This document shows positions 47,490 through 60,500 of a stretch of DNA of 64,000 nt, piece by piece. Numbering within the stretch: the first letter of the stretch is position 1; each line of letters starts with the position of its first letter. The DNA comes from Xylogone sp. PMI_703 (lineage: Eukaryota > Ascomycota > Leotiomycetes), in NCBI GenBank assembly GCA_021399445.1, contig JAJTUQ010000004.1, positions 6,138,001-6,202,000 of the forward strand, in the 5' to 3' direction. The notes under the pieces were generated by a model, which searched no databases, had not been told where the DNA came from, and saw only the letters and a list, made by a program, of their open reading frames with translations. The position numbers and the translations under genes were made by a program.

Positions 47490-48752
47490 AATATAAAGTT
47501 TTCTTGTTTTATATAATTAAAGAACTCAGAATCTTAGAAAATCTTTCGGAAAGATTCTTCTGCTTGTTTCTGGTTAAGTTCTAACTCTCTGAACATTATG
47601 TATAAAGAATATACTAATAAAATTTTGGTACATCTTTTTCCTTTTAAGGAATCCTGCTTAACCTAGCAAAATCCACCTTGAAATTCTTCACGGATTATTA
47701 GTTCTTCTTTAACTTATCTTAAAAAGAAAAAGTCTAATAAGTCAGTCATGTCTTAATATTCCTCCGGAAGAAAGTTATTAAAGTAAGTAACTTCTAAGCT
47801 TTATTACTTTATTTTCTCTATAACTGATATTAATATATTTAACTTGTTCATAGTTAAAGAGAAGACTCTTGAAGACATCTAGCTTCTTGCTTTATAGTAA
47901 ACTTCTTTTATAAGGTTTTCTGTTAGAAAAACTCGTAAGATCTAGTTTACTGACTAATCTCTAAGATCTTCTGATAATTTATCAGAGTTACTTTAACTTG
48001 TTATTAAGACGTTACTTGAACCATGAGATTCATAATCTCTTACTGAAGATATTATTAAAACCGTCTTAACCTTTTAAGGTTTTCCTTTACCTTTGTCATT
48101 ATATTCTAAAACTTAATATTCAGCTTATTTATATTTGAAACAAAAGTTCTTTTCTTTATACTTTTTATATTATTCTAGAATAAGGTCGAATTTCTTCCTT
48201 CCTTTTCCTTTAGGTTTCTTGTTTTTCTTATTATTTATTATAATTTTCATATTAACCGTCTCTTTTTTTTTTAGATAATCTTTTGTAGTCTTTTTTGTCA
48301 GAGAAAGTCTTCTTTTCTAGCTTATATTATTAGGGACCAGGTGTAAAGAGGGTGTTACGCCCACCAGGGGGGAATGCAGCCCCAGCGAAGGGACCTCGCC
48401 TAGGACATTCATGTGACCATTATACAGTATAAAGTAGAACTTAAGTTTAACGATGTAAGGGACAAGATTTAATTTGTGAAATACATGAGAGATACCTACA
48501 CACACCCTTCGTCTTGCCTGTGATTCGCTGTCGACCACCCCGGGATGCCTATCCCTTAACATATATTCATAATGTCGATTGTTAAACTAAACAACTTTTT
48601 TAATTATAATGTTTAAGGTTTTCGGTCTTTTTTTTATACAGATAATATTGTTTTTTATTTCTTCTTTGAGGTTATTATAAAAAACATTCTTTAAGTCTTT
48701 ATTACTGTAAAACATAAGAATAATATATTTTCTGAATTTTATTATATAATTG
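47490..48752 (-). pseudogene. C0 gag fragment
   Basis: Minus-strand gag/protease region of C0, collinear with 27,690-28,700 of C1. Interrupted by a 234-bp solo LTR at 48,328-48,561 and then by C4 at 48,753. The knuckle region near 48,120-48,150 is recognisable by alignment only. Confidence 0.7.
48328..48561. repeat. Solo LTR, family s3 (234 bp)
   Basis: TATTAGGGACCAGGTG ... TATCCCTTAACA (first TG now TA), exact TSD TATAT (48,323-48,327 and 48,562-48,566). Conspicuously GC-rich (accaggggggaatgcagcccc) against the flanking AT sequence. An open frame at 48,317-48,562 (-) lies almost wholly inside it and is not a gene. Confidence 0.78.
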
Positions 48753-49372
48753 TAATATTCCTACAAGGGTATGGGGTTATCTATCACTCAAATGATAGAT
48801 GAAGGTAAAGGGCAAGAGAATAACTTCACAAGGCTTAGGGTTGTTACTATGAAATGTAAGTATACTATAAATCAATTAAGTTAAGCACGAAGTTCTTATT
48901 TACTGTAAAACTATTTACTTATATAATATATATTAATGACTAGATCTGCCTGGATCCTTTTGGTCCTGGATCCAAGAGATCTTATCCGGTCCTAGATTTA
49001 AGGAATTTTATCCAGTCTTATTTATCATATATTTGCTTATTTGTTAATATTAACTTTTTGTACATACAAGCAAATAACAAGTACAAACGGAAAGGTAATA
49101 CTATTTTCCCGATAGTATTATTATTTAACTAATATAATCAAAGAGTTAGTATTATAATTTTGATAATACTATCTTTTAGCTTATATAATCCTTTTTATAA
49201 TATTAGTATTGAACTTGTACTATCCTTTCATTAGTACTAATAATATAATAATATTAGTAATACTATAACCAAGTCCTTGATAATCATCTTATCTTATACT
49301 TATTTAACTAAGACAATAGCTATAAAGGCCTTATACTCAGTTTACTTGTTACAACCTTGTGAAGTTATAACA
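48753..49372 (-). repeat. Gypsy C4 3' LTR (620 bp)
   Basis: Plus-strand ends tgtaatattcctac ... gttataaca. Its promoter module is a third type: AGATCT and GGATCC palindromes and TCCTGGATCC at about 48,936-49,010. Confidence 0.9.
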
Positions 49373-49462
49373 CTATCCCCTTCCTAACTTAGCTTTGTCC
49401 CGAAGCTTATAATTAAGATATAAAAGATTTTATAATAATTCAAACCTTCTTTCTTTCCCATC

Positions 49463-50047
49463 ATGCCCCCAAAGCGTCAGCTTGAATCTACAGACACCGA
49501 AAAGTCAAGGAAAAATTATGAACATATTCGCCTGACTTGTTATTTTAATAACGTTAACGACAAAATGATTCTTTATTTCTTTTGCGAAACTAAAGATCAC
49601 AAATGTTTGGTTGATTTTAACAGATTATCTCGTTATATAGAGTATATTCGAAAAAAGTATATTAGTTATAATGTAAAAGCTATTTTAACTAAAGATTGAG
49701 AAGTTATTGATAAACAACATAAGAAATTGAAAGAGGAAGAAAAAAACACTATAATGAAAATTCTTCACTTATAAAAGTAACAATATCTGTTTAACGAATA
49801 TAAGGCTAAAATGATTCGCCGTGGTCTTCATTCTCTGGATGAGTTAAATACTAAGGAGGAAAAGGAAAAAAGCGAACAAAAGCGAAAAGAAGATGAAGTG
49901 TTATAATAAACAGAAACTACTCATCAAGCAGAGACTGGCCTTTCCAAAGCTTTCCTCTCCGATGCTGATTTCGCTGTTTATGCTGATGTTTTGTTCGATC
50001 TATCCTAGCTTACTTCGCCAGTTTGTACTCCTCTAAGAGTTTATTAA
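49463..50047 (+). pseudogene. Antisense accessory ORF of gypsy C4, best-preserved copy
   Basis: Starts at a true ATG (MPPKRQLESTDTEKSRK) and is open for 78 codons to 49,699. Beyond that stop the same phase runs to TAA 50,045-50,047 (194 codons), broken only by point stops (HL-stop-K-stop-Q, VL-stop-stop-T). Features in order: basic N-terminus; LTCYF, then FFCETKDHKCLVDF; YIEYIRKKY; Lys/Glu-rich coiled-coil-like region; KMIRRGLHSLDELN; acidic KEEKEK; C-terminal AETGLSKAFLSDADFAVYAD and VLFDLS. No known domain. Orientation is opposite to C4 gag-pol, tail to tail with the chromodomain. Inferred nuclear or nucleic-acid role from basic N-terminus only. Confidence 0.65.
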
Positions 50048-52055
50048 AATTAATAAAATACTTCTTTAGTTCTTAGGTATTTAACTATTTATATTCTTTT
50101 TATTCTTTTTATCTAACCAAATATTGTTTTTGTTTCTTACTAACTTATTATCTAGAATTTCTTTTACTTTCTATTCCATGTTTGAATTTTATTTTAGTTC
50201 TAAGTCTAAAGTTAATAATAATCTTAATAATACTTTTTTTAGTATAATTACATAAAATACTAAGTATATTTACATAATATTAAAGAGTTTTAGTTTATAT
50301 ATCAGATTTCTTAATTTCTTTTTGATTTGTATAGTCTAATCTTTTTCTAGTTTAATTTATTATTCAGTCTTATTATTTTGATAAATCTGTAGATAATATA
50401 AACTTTATCCTCTTTTTTAAACTCAGGTTCTATATTATACTTTTGATTATAATATTTCTTTATATATTCTTGTGTGAATTTAATATTATACTTTAAGTAA
50501 TTATGGATTTTTTCTAATTTATTTACTTATTGTTCAGTTATTTTGGAAATGTTTCTTACTTTTACTTTTATGAAGTGGGTTTAGGCTTTATAACTATAAT
50601 TCACAAAAAAAGACAAAACTTTAATAGTTTCACTTTTTATACTATTATATACTAATTATACTATTAGTAAAAGATCTTTCCAATTTGACTATTTATAATC
50701 TATATAATAACAAAGATAAACTCCTATAATCTGGTTTACTTACTCAGTCTGACCATCTGTCTAAGCTTATCTTTTTGTAATAATTTTTCTTTTAATACTT
50801 AATCTTTTACAGATTGTTTCCTAGAATTTCGACATAAAGAACTTATTTTTGTCCAAAATAATTTTTACTAAAATATTATAATCTATTATAACCCTGGAAA
50901 TCATGATTTCTGTCAAATCTTTAGTTATCTATGTTTTCTTCTACAACAATATGATAAAGTACTTCATAAGTCTATTCACTATAATAAAGATTAAGTCATA
51001 ATAATCTTCATCTAGTTTATTAATATTTCTTAATAAAAATAATTTTGTGATAAAATTTTATAAAATAAAAGTCTAAGGTTTTTTTAATATCTAAAAAGAC
51101 ATTAATTATTTTATAAACTTTTTTCTTGATATTCTAGCCTTATGACAAACGTTATAGTTATTAATGACTTTAATGACTTCTTACTAAAGTTTAAAGATAA
51201 AGAATTCTTGTTATAGTCAGTTTTTGGTCTTTATAATTCTTTAATGACTATATATAAATAATTTATGTTATTCTTTCACAAACTCCTAAGCAATTACTAA
51301 TAAGATGAATATTCTCCTGTCCTTTAGCTAAATGCCCGGAAATTCCTGATCCTTGAGCTAACTGGTTTCAGGATCCTTAAAGATTTCTTTCTTTTTTGTA
51401 ATAATTAACTTGATCCTTTCTAGCTATTCCTTATCAATAACCTGTATAACTACTAATACTTATACATAATTAAAACATAAAGTATTACTTTCTTTCTTAA
51501 ACATAGTGAATTCTTGCTTAAAACTTCTTTTTATGTAGTCTAGTCATCTACTTAAAATATTAACCTTAATGTTCTCTAATCCTTGGATATAACAAATCTT
51601 GAAATTATATTATGTTAATGTTTTATACCAGTATACTTATTTATTATTAAAATTTTTAATAATCATAAAAGTTATTAAATTCTTGTAGTCCAATAAAATC
51701 TTAAATAAATATTTAATACTATATAAGTAAACTTTCTAATATTTATAATAATCTATAATAACCAAGAATTCTTTCTCGTAAATGTCATAGTTTAATTTTA
51801 CTAAAATAAACTTTCGAGAATAAAAGGTTACTGGTTTTTAACATCCTTTGTTATCCTTTTGTAATAAGACTTTATTTAATGCCTTACCTAAGACATTTAT
51901 TTTTAGTAAGTATAGTTTTTCAGGATTAACATAAATTAATATTCAATCTTTGTTGAACTGATCTTTAACTTCTTGAAAAGTTCTTTCTTGCTTTTTTTCC
52001 CAAACGAAGAATATATCTTTCTTCATTAATTCTGTCAATAGGCTAACTATTTTCG
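50020..52055 (-). pseudogene. Gypsy C4 integrase, RNase H, RT (partial pol)
   Basis: Collinear with 23,790-25,825 of C1. RNase H motif (YDIYEKEFLVI-like) is near 51,760-51,800, the integrase zinc region near 51,140-51,165, and the chromodomain near 50,030-50,230. Truncated at the RT/RNase H connection by C3. Stops throughout. Confidence 0.78.
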
Positions 52056-52661
52056 TGTCATGACCCTACAGGGTTATGACAAACGACTTAAGTACAGAGC
52101 TTCTATAACTATCACCTTAATTAAATAAGTATAAGATAAAACAGTTATCAAGGTCCTGGTTATAGTATTACTAATATTATTGCATCATTAATATTAACGA
52201 AAAAATAGTACAAGTTCAACATTAGTATTATAAAAAAGGTTGTACAAGTTAAAGGATAATATTATTAGAATTATAGTACTAACCCTTTAGTTATACTAAC
52301 TAAATAATAATATTATCGAAGAAATAATACTACTTTTCTGCTTGTGCTAATAACTTGCTTATATATACAAAAAGCTAGTACTAACAATTAAATAAATACC
52401 TAGATTAAATAAGTGGATCCCATAGATCCCATGGATCCCAGGAAGATCGATGAAATTAATGGGACTCAGAGGAAATTCACTTTTTATATAAATAAATAAA
52501 ACTTACAATAGATAAGAACTTCATACTTAACTTAATTAATTTACAGTATACTTACATTTCATAATAATTACCCTAAAGCCTTATAAAGATATTCTTTTGC
52601 TCTTTACCTTTATCTATCATTTGAGTAATAAATAACCCCATACCTTTGTAAGAACATTACA
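52056..52661 (+). repeat. Gypsy C3 5' LTR (606 bp)
   Basis: TGTCATGACCCTACAGGG ... GAACATTACA. Carries the GGATCC block (52,415-52,470) directly before TTTTTATATAAATAAATAAAAC. Followed by leader CTTTAAGTACCTCAAAACTC, a mutated form of the family motif. Confidence 0.92.
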
Positions 52662-52690
52662 CTTTAAGTACCTCAAAACTCGAAAATATT

Positions 52691-55600
52691 ATGGCCAGAG
52701 ACTTATCTTTACAACAGAACCCTTAAGCCCCCAAGGTTAGCCTCAACTCTGTGACTAACTTCATTGAAAGAAAGCTAGACCTAGGAAAGATCGAAAACTT
52801 TAGAGGAAATAGGTCCAAGCTAAAACTTTTCAAGTTCCGAACTTATTTATATCTGAACTTACATAAGGATAAGTTTCAAAATGACTTTCAACAGATTATA
52901 TGATTATTTACTTATCTAGAAGAAGAAATGTTATAATAAGTTTTATTATATATAAAGAATTTCGAGAACTTTACCGAAAAAGATGAAAAAAGATGATAAG
53001 ATATTATTAACTTGTTTATATTTTTCAAGAGTTTTGAAAAAAAAATAAAAAAAGTTTTCGGAGATCCTTATGAAACAGACAAGGCAGAATAGCAATTATA
53101 TGCCTTAAAACAGACTAATTTTATTTCTGTTTATAATATTAAGTTCTGACAACTGAATAATATGACTAGCTAAGAGAATAAAATATTGATGTTCTAACAT
53201 CGTCAAAGATTAAAAGAATCCATTAAAGACGAATTGGCTTATATCAGACTTTACCCTGATATGCTCGTTAAACAGATGAAGGAGGCCGAGGAGATTGACA
53301 ATATTTAATACAAATAATATATAAAAAAGAAAAGAAAAATTCTTTACTTTTTATAGACAAATAAACGAAAAAGTTATGTTGATGATTAAAAGGATTTGAT
53401 AAATCTCGATAAAATCATAAGAAGAAAAAGACAAAGTCTAAAGAACTATGGCAAAAGATCATTTAAAGGGAAAAACAAATATAACTTAACTCTTGAGTAA
53501 TATAAAGAAAAAAAAGAAAAAAAATTCTGTTATAAGTATGGACAAGCCAAGTATATTACCCAAGAATATAATAATAAGGACAAAGGAAAGTCAAAGGAGA
53601 CCAAAACTATGTTCATAATATCCTCGGCCGAAAATAATGAATCTTACGGTTCAGGAAATGTCCCATTGATAAGATAGAGTGATTTTAACGAGTTATCAAA
53701 GAAAGTTAAAAATTAGTCTATAGATTAGATTTTATAAGTTTTTCCGACAGAAGATCTTACTGTAAAAGTTTACTATAATACTAAGAGCTTAATGTTTTCA
53801 GGAGTTTTCTCTCTTACTATGAGTGAGCTAAATGTATTAATGTTTGTCATAAAGAAAGTAGAACGACAGGACTTAGAAACTGTTAACCCTGATAACTTTT
53901 CTCCAGAAGAATATTAAGACATTATTAACTTACTGGATCTTTTCCTCCCAAGACTAATTAGAAGAGAATCAATAATCCGTGAAGAATTTCAAGATAAGTT
54001 TTACTAAATCAGAATCGAAACAAACATTAATAAATCAACGTTTAGTACTATATTATAAGACTTTCCGAAAAGAAAAAAATATACTAAGATTTCACTAATA
54101 TATTCTTTATACATAATACTCAAGATATCAGAACTTAATCAAAGAATAATAAAGGAATCTTTTCAGAAAGTTTTCTAAAGTTTTAAACTCTTTAACTACA
54201 TAAAACAAGAAGATTTTATCGCTTAACCTTATCAAACAAATAAGCCACAAATAAATAAAAGAATAATATTAGTTAAAACAACTCTTTACTTTGATAGAAG
54301 TTATATGGAAACTTGGAGATTAGTCAAAAGAAATATTTTTTGAGATATATTATTTTAACAAAATAAGTTTTTTTAGTACAGAATATAGAAATTAAGAACT
54401 ATAATTAAGGTTATATAATCTAACTTCGAAAAAATCATTATCAACAGATTATACTATAATGACTTAATACTTTATTCTCTGGGAGAAAATATATAATTAC
54501 CTTGACAAGACTTTTATACCTAGGTCATATACTATAAAGACTAAGAAAAGATATACTAGGCCAGGAAGAAGGTACATTAAGAAATAATTTTTTATATAAA
54601 GTATAAAGAGTAATATTATAGTTATAAGATAAGCCATTATTATGAGTTTAACAATAAATAAATATTCTTTAAAAGATATATCAATAACCTGTTTAACCTG
54701 AAAAAGCCTAAAGTAAAAAAAACACTATTTCAAGTAATTCGAGAAGAGGAATTTAATATAAAATTCACTTCTGATATATTTATGACTAACAAAAAAGACA
54801 TTATCTAGTTAAATATTAAGTTTAGTAACAGAAACCTTAAAGTTTTAGTAAATTCAGAAAGTCAGATTAACTTAATCTCGTTATAAGTTACTAAGACGAT
54901 AAATGCACAAACTAAAATCTATAATTAGCTTTTACGAATAATTAATGGCTTATTGACAAAGAAAGAAATGTTCGCCAGAATTAAACTACTTATCATGAAG
55001 ATTAAAAATCACTAAGAACAAATCCGATTTGAAGTTTTCTTTCTTAAAAAAGAAGATATTATCCTGGGACAACTATAGTTAGAATTCTATGACTTAAACA
55101 TTAACTAAAAAACAAAACAATTGACATTTAAATATTATTATGATATTAAACTAAAAAAATAACTTACACAAAATATTTTTGCTATTAAACTTACTTAAGA
55201 TGACCTCTAGAATAAACTGAATGTTTTCCCAGAAGAATATTAAGACTGTCATAAGTTATTCACTTTATGACTAAAGAATATAGTTTTACTCTTACACAAA
55301 GAATAAAATTACGAAATCATTCTCCAGGAAGGTATAACTCTTTCTTATAGATTTATTTATAGAACAAATCTTGCCAGGGATAAGATCTTGAGGGAGTGAC
55401 TAAATGAACAGATCATGAAAAGCTTTTACAAAGAGTTAAACTTTTCGTAAAAAGTGTTATTAATATGGATACTAAAGCTAGACGACTTCCGGGGAAGATT
55501 ATATAGAGATTACAGAAATTTAAACAGCAAAACCATAAAAAACAAATACTTATTACTTCATATTAATAATATATAAGATATATTTATTAAAGTTAAGTAT

Positions 55601-56681
55601 TTCACGAAATTAAACTTTATCACAGGATTTAACTTGATAAAGATCAAGGAAAGACATAAATAATATATTGTTATTTGAACTAAATATAAACTTTATGAAT
55701 TATTAGTTATACTTTTTGGTCTAACAAATATATTAGTAATTATATAAAAAGTGAATAATATGATTTTGAGACTATATTTAGATTATTTTGTAATAATATA
55801 TTTAGATAATATCTTGATTTATTTTAAGATATTAGAAGAATATAAACAGTATATTTGTACTATACTTAAAGTATTAATTAATAACGACATAAAGTATAAG
55901 TTAGTTAAGTGTTAGTTCAATGCGACAGAAGTAAAATTCTTAAATGAAATAATTTCGGACAAAAGATTCCGAATAGATTTAGAGAAAGTAAAAACTATCA
56001 AAGAATAGCTTATTCTAAAGACAGTCAAAAAAATTCAACAGTTTAACAAACTTATTAATTATTATAAATATTATATAATGGTTTACTCGAAGATAGTTGG
56101 TCTGTTGACAGAATTAATAAAGAAAGATATACCCTTCATTTAGGAAGAAAGACAGGAAAGAGTTTTCCAAGAGGTTAAAGATTAGTTTGACGAAGACCAA
56201 ATACTAGTCCATGCCGATCCCGAGAAACTATACTTACTAAAAACAAATGTCTTAGGTAAAACGTTAAATAAAGTCTTGTCACAAAAGGATAACAAAGGAC
56301 ATTGGAGGCCAGTGGTTTTCTACTCTCGAAAATTTATTTTAATAAAGTTAAACTATGACATCTATAAAAAGGAACTCTTAGCCATCATAAATTATTATAA
56401 ACATTAAAAAGTTTATTTATATAATATCAAATATTTATTCGAGATTTTATCAGACTACAAGAATTTAACAACTTTTATGACTACTAAAAATTTTAACAAT
56501 AAACAAGTATATTAATACAAAACATTAACATAATACGATTTCAGGATTCGTCATATCCAAGGATCAGAGAATATTAAGGCTAATACTTTAAGCAGGCGAC
56601 CAGACTATATAAAAAGAAATTCTAAACAAGAATTCACTATATTTAAGAAAGAAAGTGATATTTTATACTTTAACTATATTA
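52691..56681 (+). pseudogene. Gypsy C3 gag-pol (5' three quarters)
   Basis: Gag starts at ATG 52,691 (MARDLSLQQNP). Gag core reads KLKLFKFRTYLYLNLHKDKF. The knuckle near 53,527-53,580 is FCYKYGQAKYITQEYNN, one Cys kept. RT is near 55,470-55,830 and ends VIYLDNILIYFK. RNase H is near 56,170-56,390, followed by the connection to the integrase zinc region. Cut at 56,681 by F. Confidence 0.82.
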
Positions 56682-56962
56682 TGGTAGGGAATCCGTGCAC
56701 GGGTAATAGTAGTTCCACCGCCGAAACCTCCGAATTTTATATATGGAGCGGTTCGTACGATATTATAATAGACAACGATTTATACTCCTATTTTACAGAT
56801 ATACGAACTCTGATTGGCTCCCTTACGATTACTACGATTGTTACGATATCGCGATATTAGTGATCATATTGTATGGTGTTGTTGTTATTGTTCGTTGCAT
56901 ACCTACATACCGGCTGCCAGAGATCACGTGCCTCCCATAGCACTCACCCCTTCCCTTTCACA
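56682..56962 (+). repeat. Gypsy F 5' LTR (261-281 bp)
   Basis: Starts TGGTAGGGAATCCGTGCACGGG. The end is uncertain: CATAGCA at 56,942 or TTTCACA at 56,962. The second puts TGGGGCACAATCC (56,964-56,976) one base downstream as a TGG-type tRNA primer site and is preferred. Without the 3' LTR it cannot be settled. Confidence 0.65.
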
Positions 56963-57560
56963 TTGGGGCACAATCCAGGGAAGACTGAAAATCGATCTTT
57001 TGAAGCTAAAGGATAAGTATAGCAATGGAGGAAACAGTAAATACTCGAAGAAAGCACTGCTCAGAATAGGCATGCCGAAAGACCCTGAAAACTTTGCAAC
57101 GAGCAGAATCCGGAGACCAGAAAGGTATACACAATCAATTGATTACAGAGACGCCATTCGGAGACGACAGAGACGTTAAAGATATATAACATGAATCAAC
57201 TAAAGGAGCTGATAGCAATGCCGTATCAAGATAGTGCGATTATAGGGGGAATTCGAAGAAAAGAGCCCTTATTTTGGAGGCAAAGCAGGAGCACCGGGAA
57301 TCCGAAACACCATCAGCACGGGAAGAAGAAAACTCCCAGGTCAGTTCTACTGGCAACACTATCAATCGGCATGGAAAGACAGGAAGAACTCGATCAATTG
57401 ATTCGGAGATAAATAAGTTAGAAACCGAGGAAAGACCTCAAGAGAGCCGGCTCCTTGACAGGAAGAAGATATATAAACAGATAACGTAAGAAACGTTGAG
57501 AACGGCAGAGCACTTTATTCTATTGTTATTCAATATCATTCTACTATTTTAGAGCATCTT
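56963..57560 (+). other. Gypsy F leader and start of gag
   Basis: Contains several short overlapping open frames. The one at 57,274-57,489 (SETPSAREEENSQ, RTRSIDSEINKLETEE) is hydrophilic and continues in style into the gag sequence downstream, so gag probably begins near 57,190-57,274. The exact start is undecided. Confidence 0.4.
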
Positions 57561-60500
57561 TATGTCCCGAGACCGAGAAGGTTAAGATAATCAAAGACCA
57601 GAGAGTTTATGTACGGCTGACAGGTCAGCCAAAAGAACTCCATCAACAGATTCAACAGGCAACATGTCGAATACGGAAAGGAATATGACCTGAGCTCAAG
57701 GAGCTCCTGGGATGTCCTAGCTTCAACCGTATGAGAGCTCTTTACTCTATAGAGCTCTATACCCCCCAAGTGTACTACCTTATTTCGAGGGACAGAACAT
57801 TATGGACTTCTTTGATTTACTTGAGGACAAGTTTAAATTGACTGGAGAAAGGACAAATGATGAGATGAAAAAGATGGGGTTTACCTAGTGCTGTAACCTG
57901 AAAGTCAGGTTTGCCATCAAGAATCTTAAGGTTTAGAAAGAAGGGGACTGGGAAACCTTCAAAACAGTTTTACTCAGAGAGTTCAGAGACCAAGATATGC
58001 AGCAACAACAAATGACGTTGGACTATCTAATTGCGTTCAAAAGTAAACCCAGAACCGAGAAGGATAACCTGAGAGCATATACCAAGGAGTTCATGCAAAT
58101 AGCCCAAACATTATTGGCGAAGAAAGAGGCTTTAAGCTGAGAATTAGGTTTATATTATCTCCAAGGGTTCCCGAATTAGGTAAGTAAAAAGATAATCGAG
58201 AAGTATAAAATGGACACGAAAGACAAAATAACGATAGACCTCGATAAGCTAACTAAGAGCTTCAGAGAGTAGGATGACAACTATGATACGATAAAGGAGG
58301 TTCAAAACTACAGAAAAAGGAAAAATATAGATAGAGTTATAGAATATTTCAACCAGGAAATCAAGACCTCTGAAGACCTGAAGTTCCGACCACCGGCAGT
58401 CCCTAATCCACAGATATCAAGAGCCAGTGACGTTATAGTAAAGGAGGACAAGATTGTCGACAATATGACAAAGATGTTTGAAGCGTTGACCTTAACGATA
58501 AAGGCCTTAGAAAGTATTATCAAAACGAGCGGAAACCCAAGTAGGGGCGATAGAGTAACTACCGGAAGCGGAAGACTACGGGGTCAAGGAAAAGCCAGGG
58601 TACGAACAGCTGAAGAGAACTTTATAACTTATTATTATTATGGCGAAAAAGACTATACATAACTGTACTATAATATTTTTACAAGTGATATGGCTAATAA
58701 GCTCTGTCACGAGAAGAATGACCGGGTTTATCATGGGCAGGAGAGTCCCGGTGCCCTTGAAGCTTAATTTTATCGTAGCACTTCTTAACGTAAGATTATT
58801 CTACGATGGAAGGGGAATTCACAAGCCGGTGGAGGGTCTGTACTTACCGGAAGTGTACAATCGTTAATAATAAAGCTGTCCGATGACGAATCTGACTTTG
58901 AAGACTTTATGACGGCCAAAGTATTCGTTGAAGTAAATATAACAAAGGTTGATAAGCCAAAGAAAGAGAGCAAGTGGTAATTAGAGAACAGAGTATTGAA
59001 GCAGCGAGCAGAAGACAAGAAAAAGTTAATTGCTCTGAAGTTGCCAAAGTTGGGCAATTAGAAGCCAGCGAAGGTTAACGATGACTCTGAGCCGGAAGAT
59101 ATAGTTATTAATATAGCGGACGATAGTAAACAAGGTAAGATAGTCAGATTTGTGGATTCCAAGACCCCGGTAAAGTGGGAACTGTCATTTCTGGAGAAAC
59201 TGAAGAGCAACCCAAGTCAGGACTGAGTTTTGGACAAGGTTTTGAAGCAAAAGGTAGAATTGACGGTTGAGGAGATCTTGTTGTCATCAAATTTGCTCCA
59301 GAAGCTTATATTTAGGCATAAAAAACCAGTAGTTAAGAAAGAGGTAAAAGTTTAGTATGTCACGAAGGAAGAGGATCGTTTTTATACAGTTAAAATACCC
59401 AAAGTCAAGGTACGGTTAAAGGACATTATTGAGTAGAAAGCTCTCCTTGATACCGGAGCAGAGATTAATATCATGACCAGTCAGTTAGCCAACGAGCTTG
59501 GTTTGCCAGTGCGAGCAAACCCAGAGATAGTGATAGTATCAGTAACCGGAGAAAGGAAACAATTCGACAGTGTATATGATGACATGGAAATCAGAATCAG
59601 CTTAATATTGATAATTATGCACATATTCGTCACAAATAAAACATTATCAGAACTGATACTGGAGACCCTGTTTATATGGAAAACTCAGATGGAGTTCAAG
59701 TCCAAAGAGGACAGAACGTACGTTATAATATATAATGAAAATACAAACAAGAAAATAATTATACATATCTTTCTATCCCCGGAATATGGTTACATTCAAC
59801 AGTAAATAGACCAATCGGGAAACGAGTAGTCAACACTTCTCAGAGGCTAAATGTTGACGGAAAGTGGGTCTCTGAATATTGTAGTAGAAAGGCAGGAAGT
59901 GGAGCACGAAAAGTGAAGGTACAAAGATTACAAGCTGTCAGATCAAGAGACGTCTTACAACATACAGAATATACAGATGAAAAGGAGGTAAAGATGCCTG
60001 AGATGATGTGGACAACAAGATATACAGGATAGGACCCCTAGAAAAGTGTCAAAACTTTTACGGAGACTTATCTGTTGATAATGTACAAAAGAAAGGCTTA
60101 AAAAATACGACCAGTAGATTTGGGAGTTTCGGATGAGAGCAAACCAGGCAGAATCGACAATTAGAAAAAGAAATTAAAGGCATTGGAAATATTACCAGTA
60201 ATCCCCGGGAAGTATAATCACTAGATTATACTGAAGTTCTCGAAGATCAAGAAAGAAGAATGTTTGACGCCAGAAAGGATAGACAAGTTGATTTTTGGTG
60301 ACTAGCTAATACCGGAGGAACGTGAGTTGTTCGTTGAATTATTATATAACCGGGAGAAAATGATTACTTTTGACTTTTCATATGTAAGAACGATTAGACC
60401 AGAGGTGGTATTACCATAAGTCATACGAACAATCAAGTATAACATATAACAAGAGATGAATATACCATTACCAAAAGCCTTGGTACCAGTGGTTATACAA

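Larger units (their letters stand above)
11514..48752 (-). mobile_element. Gypsy/chromovirus C0: truncated host element of the nest
   Basis: Minus-strand Ty3/gypsy element of family C, broken into pieces by later insertions. Its own sequence lies at 11,514-12,108 (RNase H into RT), 31,916-32,588, 32,783-33,394, 34,006-34,244, 34,464-34,516 (RT towards gag) and 47,490-48,327 plus 48,567-48,752 (gag). The pieces match the uninterrupted copy C1 in order. The integrase end and 3' LTR are missing: RNase H ([11 protein letters not shown] read from 11,519 up) runs straight into the sugar-transporter pseudogene. The 5' end is beyond C4, off the window. It holds two copia elements, four solo LTRs and C4, and is therefore the oldest element here. 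All frames are riddled with TAA/TAG. Confidence 0.8.
48753..52055 (-). mobile_element. Gypsy C4: chromovirus 3' half, interrupted by C3
   Basis: The 3' LTR (48,753-49,372) is followed, on the minus strand, by a polypurine tract GGAAGGGGATAG, the antisense ORF, chromodomain/integrase, RNase H and RT up to 52,055, where C3 enters. The 5' half must lie beyond the window. Inserted in the gag of C0 (left target candidate ATAAT, 48,748-48,752). Confidence 0.85.
52056..56681 (+). mobile_element. Gypsy C3: chromovirus 5' part, interrupted by F
   Basis: Plus-strand family C element inserted in C4 (left target TTTCG, 52,051-52,055). 5' LTR 52,056-52,661, leader, gag from 52,691, protease, RT and RNase H up to 56,681, where F enters. 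Integrase, antisense ORF and 3' LTR lie beyond the window. Confidence 0.88.

Noticed and set aside
48317..48562. 81-codon minus-strand frame
   Set aside because: Lies almost entirely within a solo LTR bounded by a target duplication.
22490..52661. Regularly recurring ~600-bp repeats considered as a CRISPR-like or satellite array
   Set aside because: They are LTRs in both orientations with target duplications and gag-pol between them, not tandem or spaced short repeats.
56743..57179. Frames in the F LTR and leader
   Set aside because: Span the LTR/leader boundary and overlap each other; no gag similarity.
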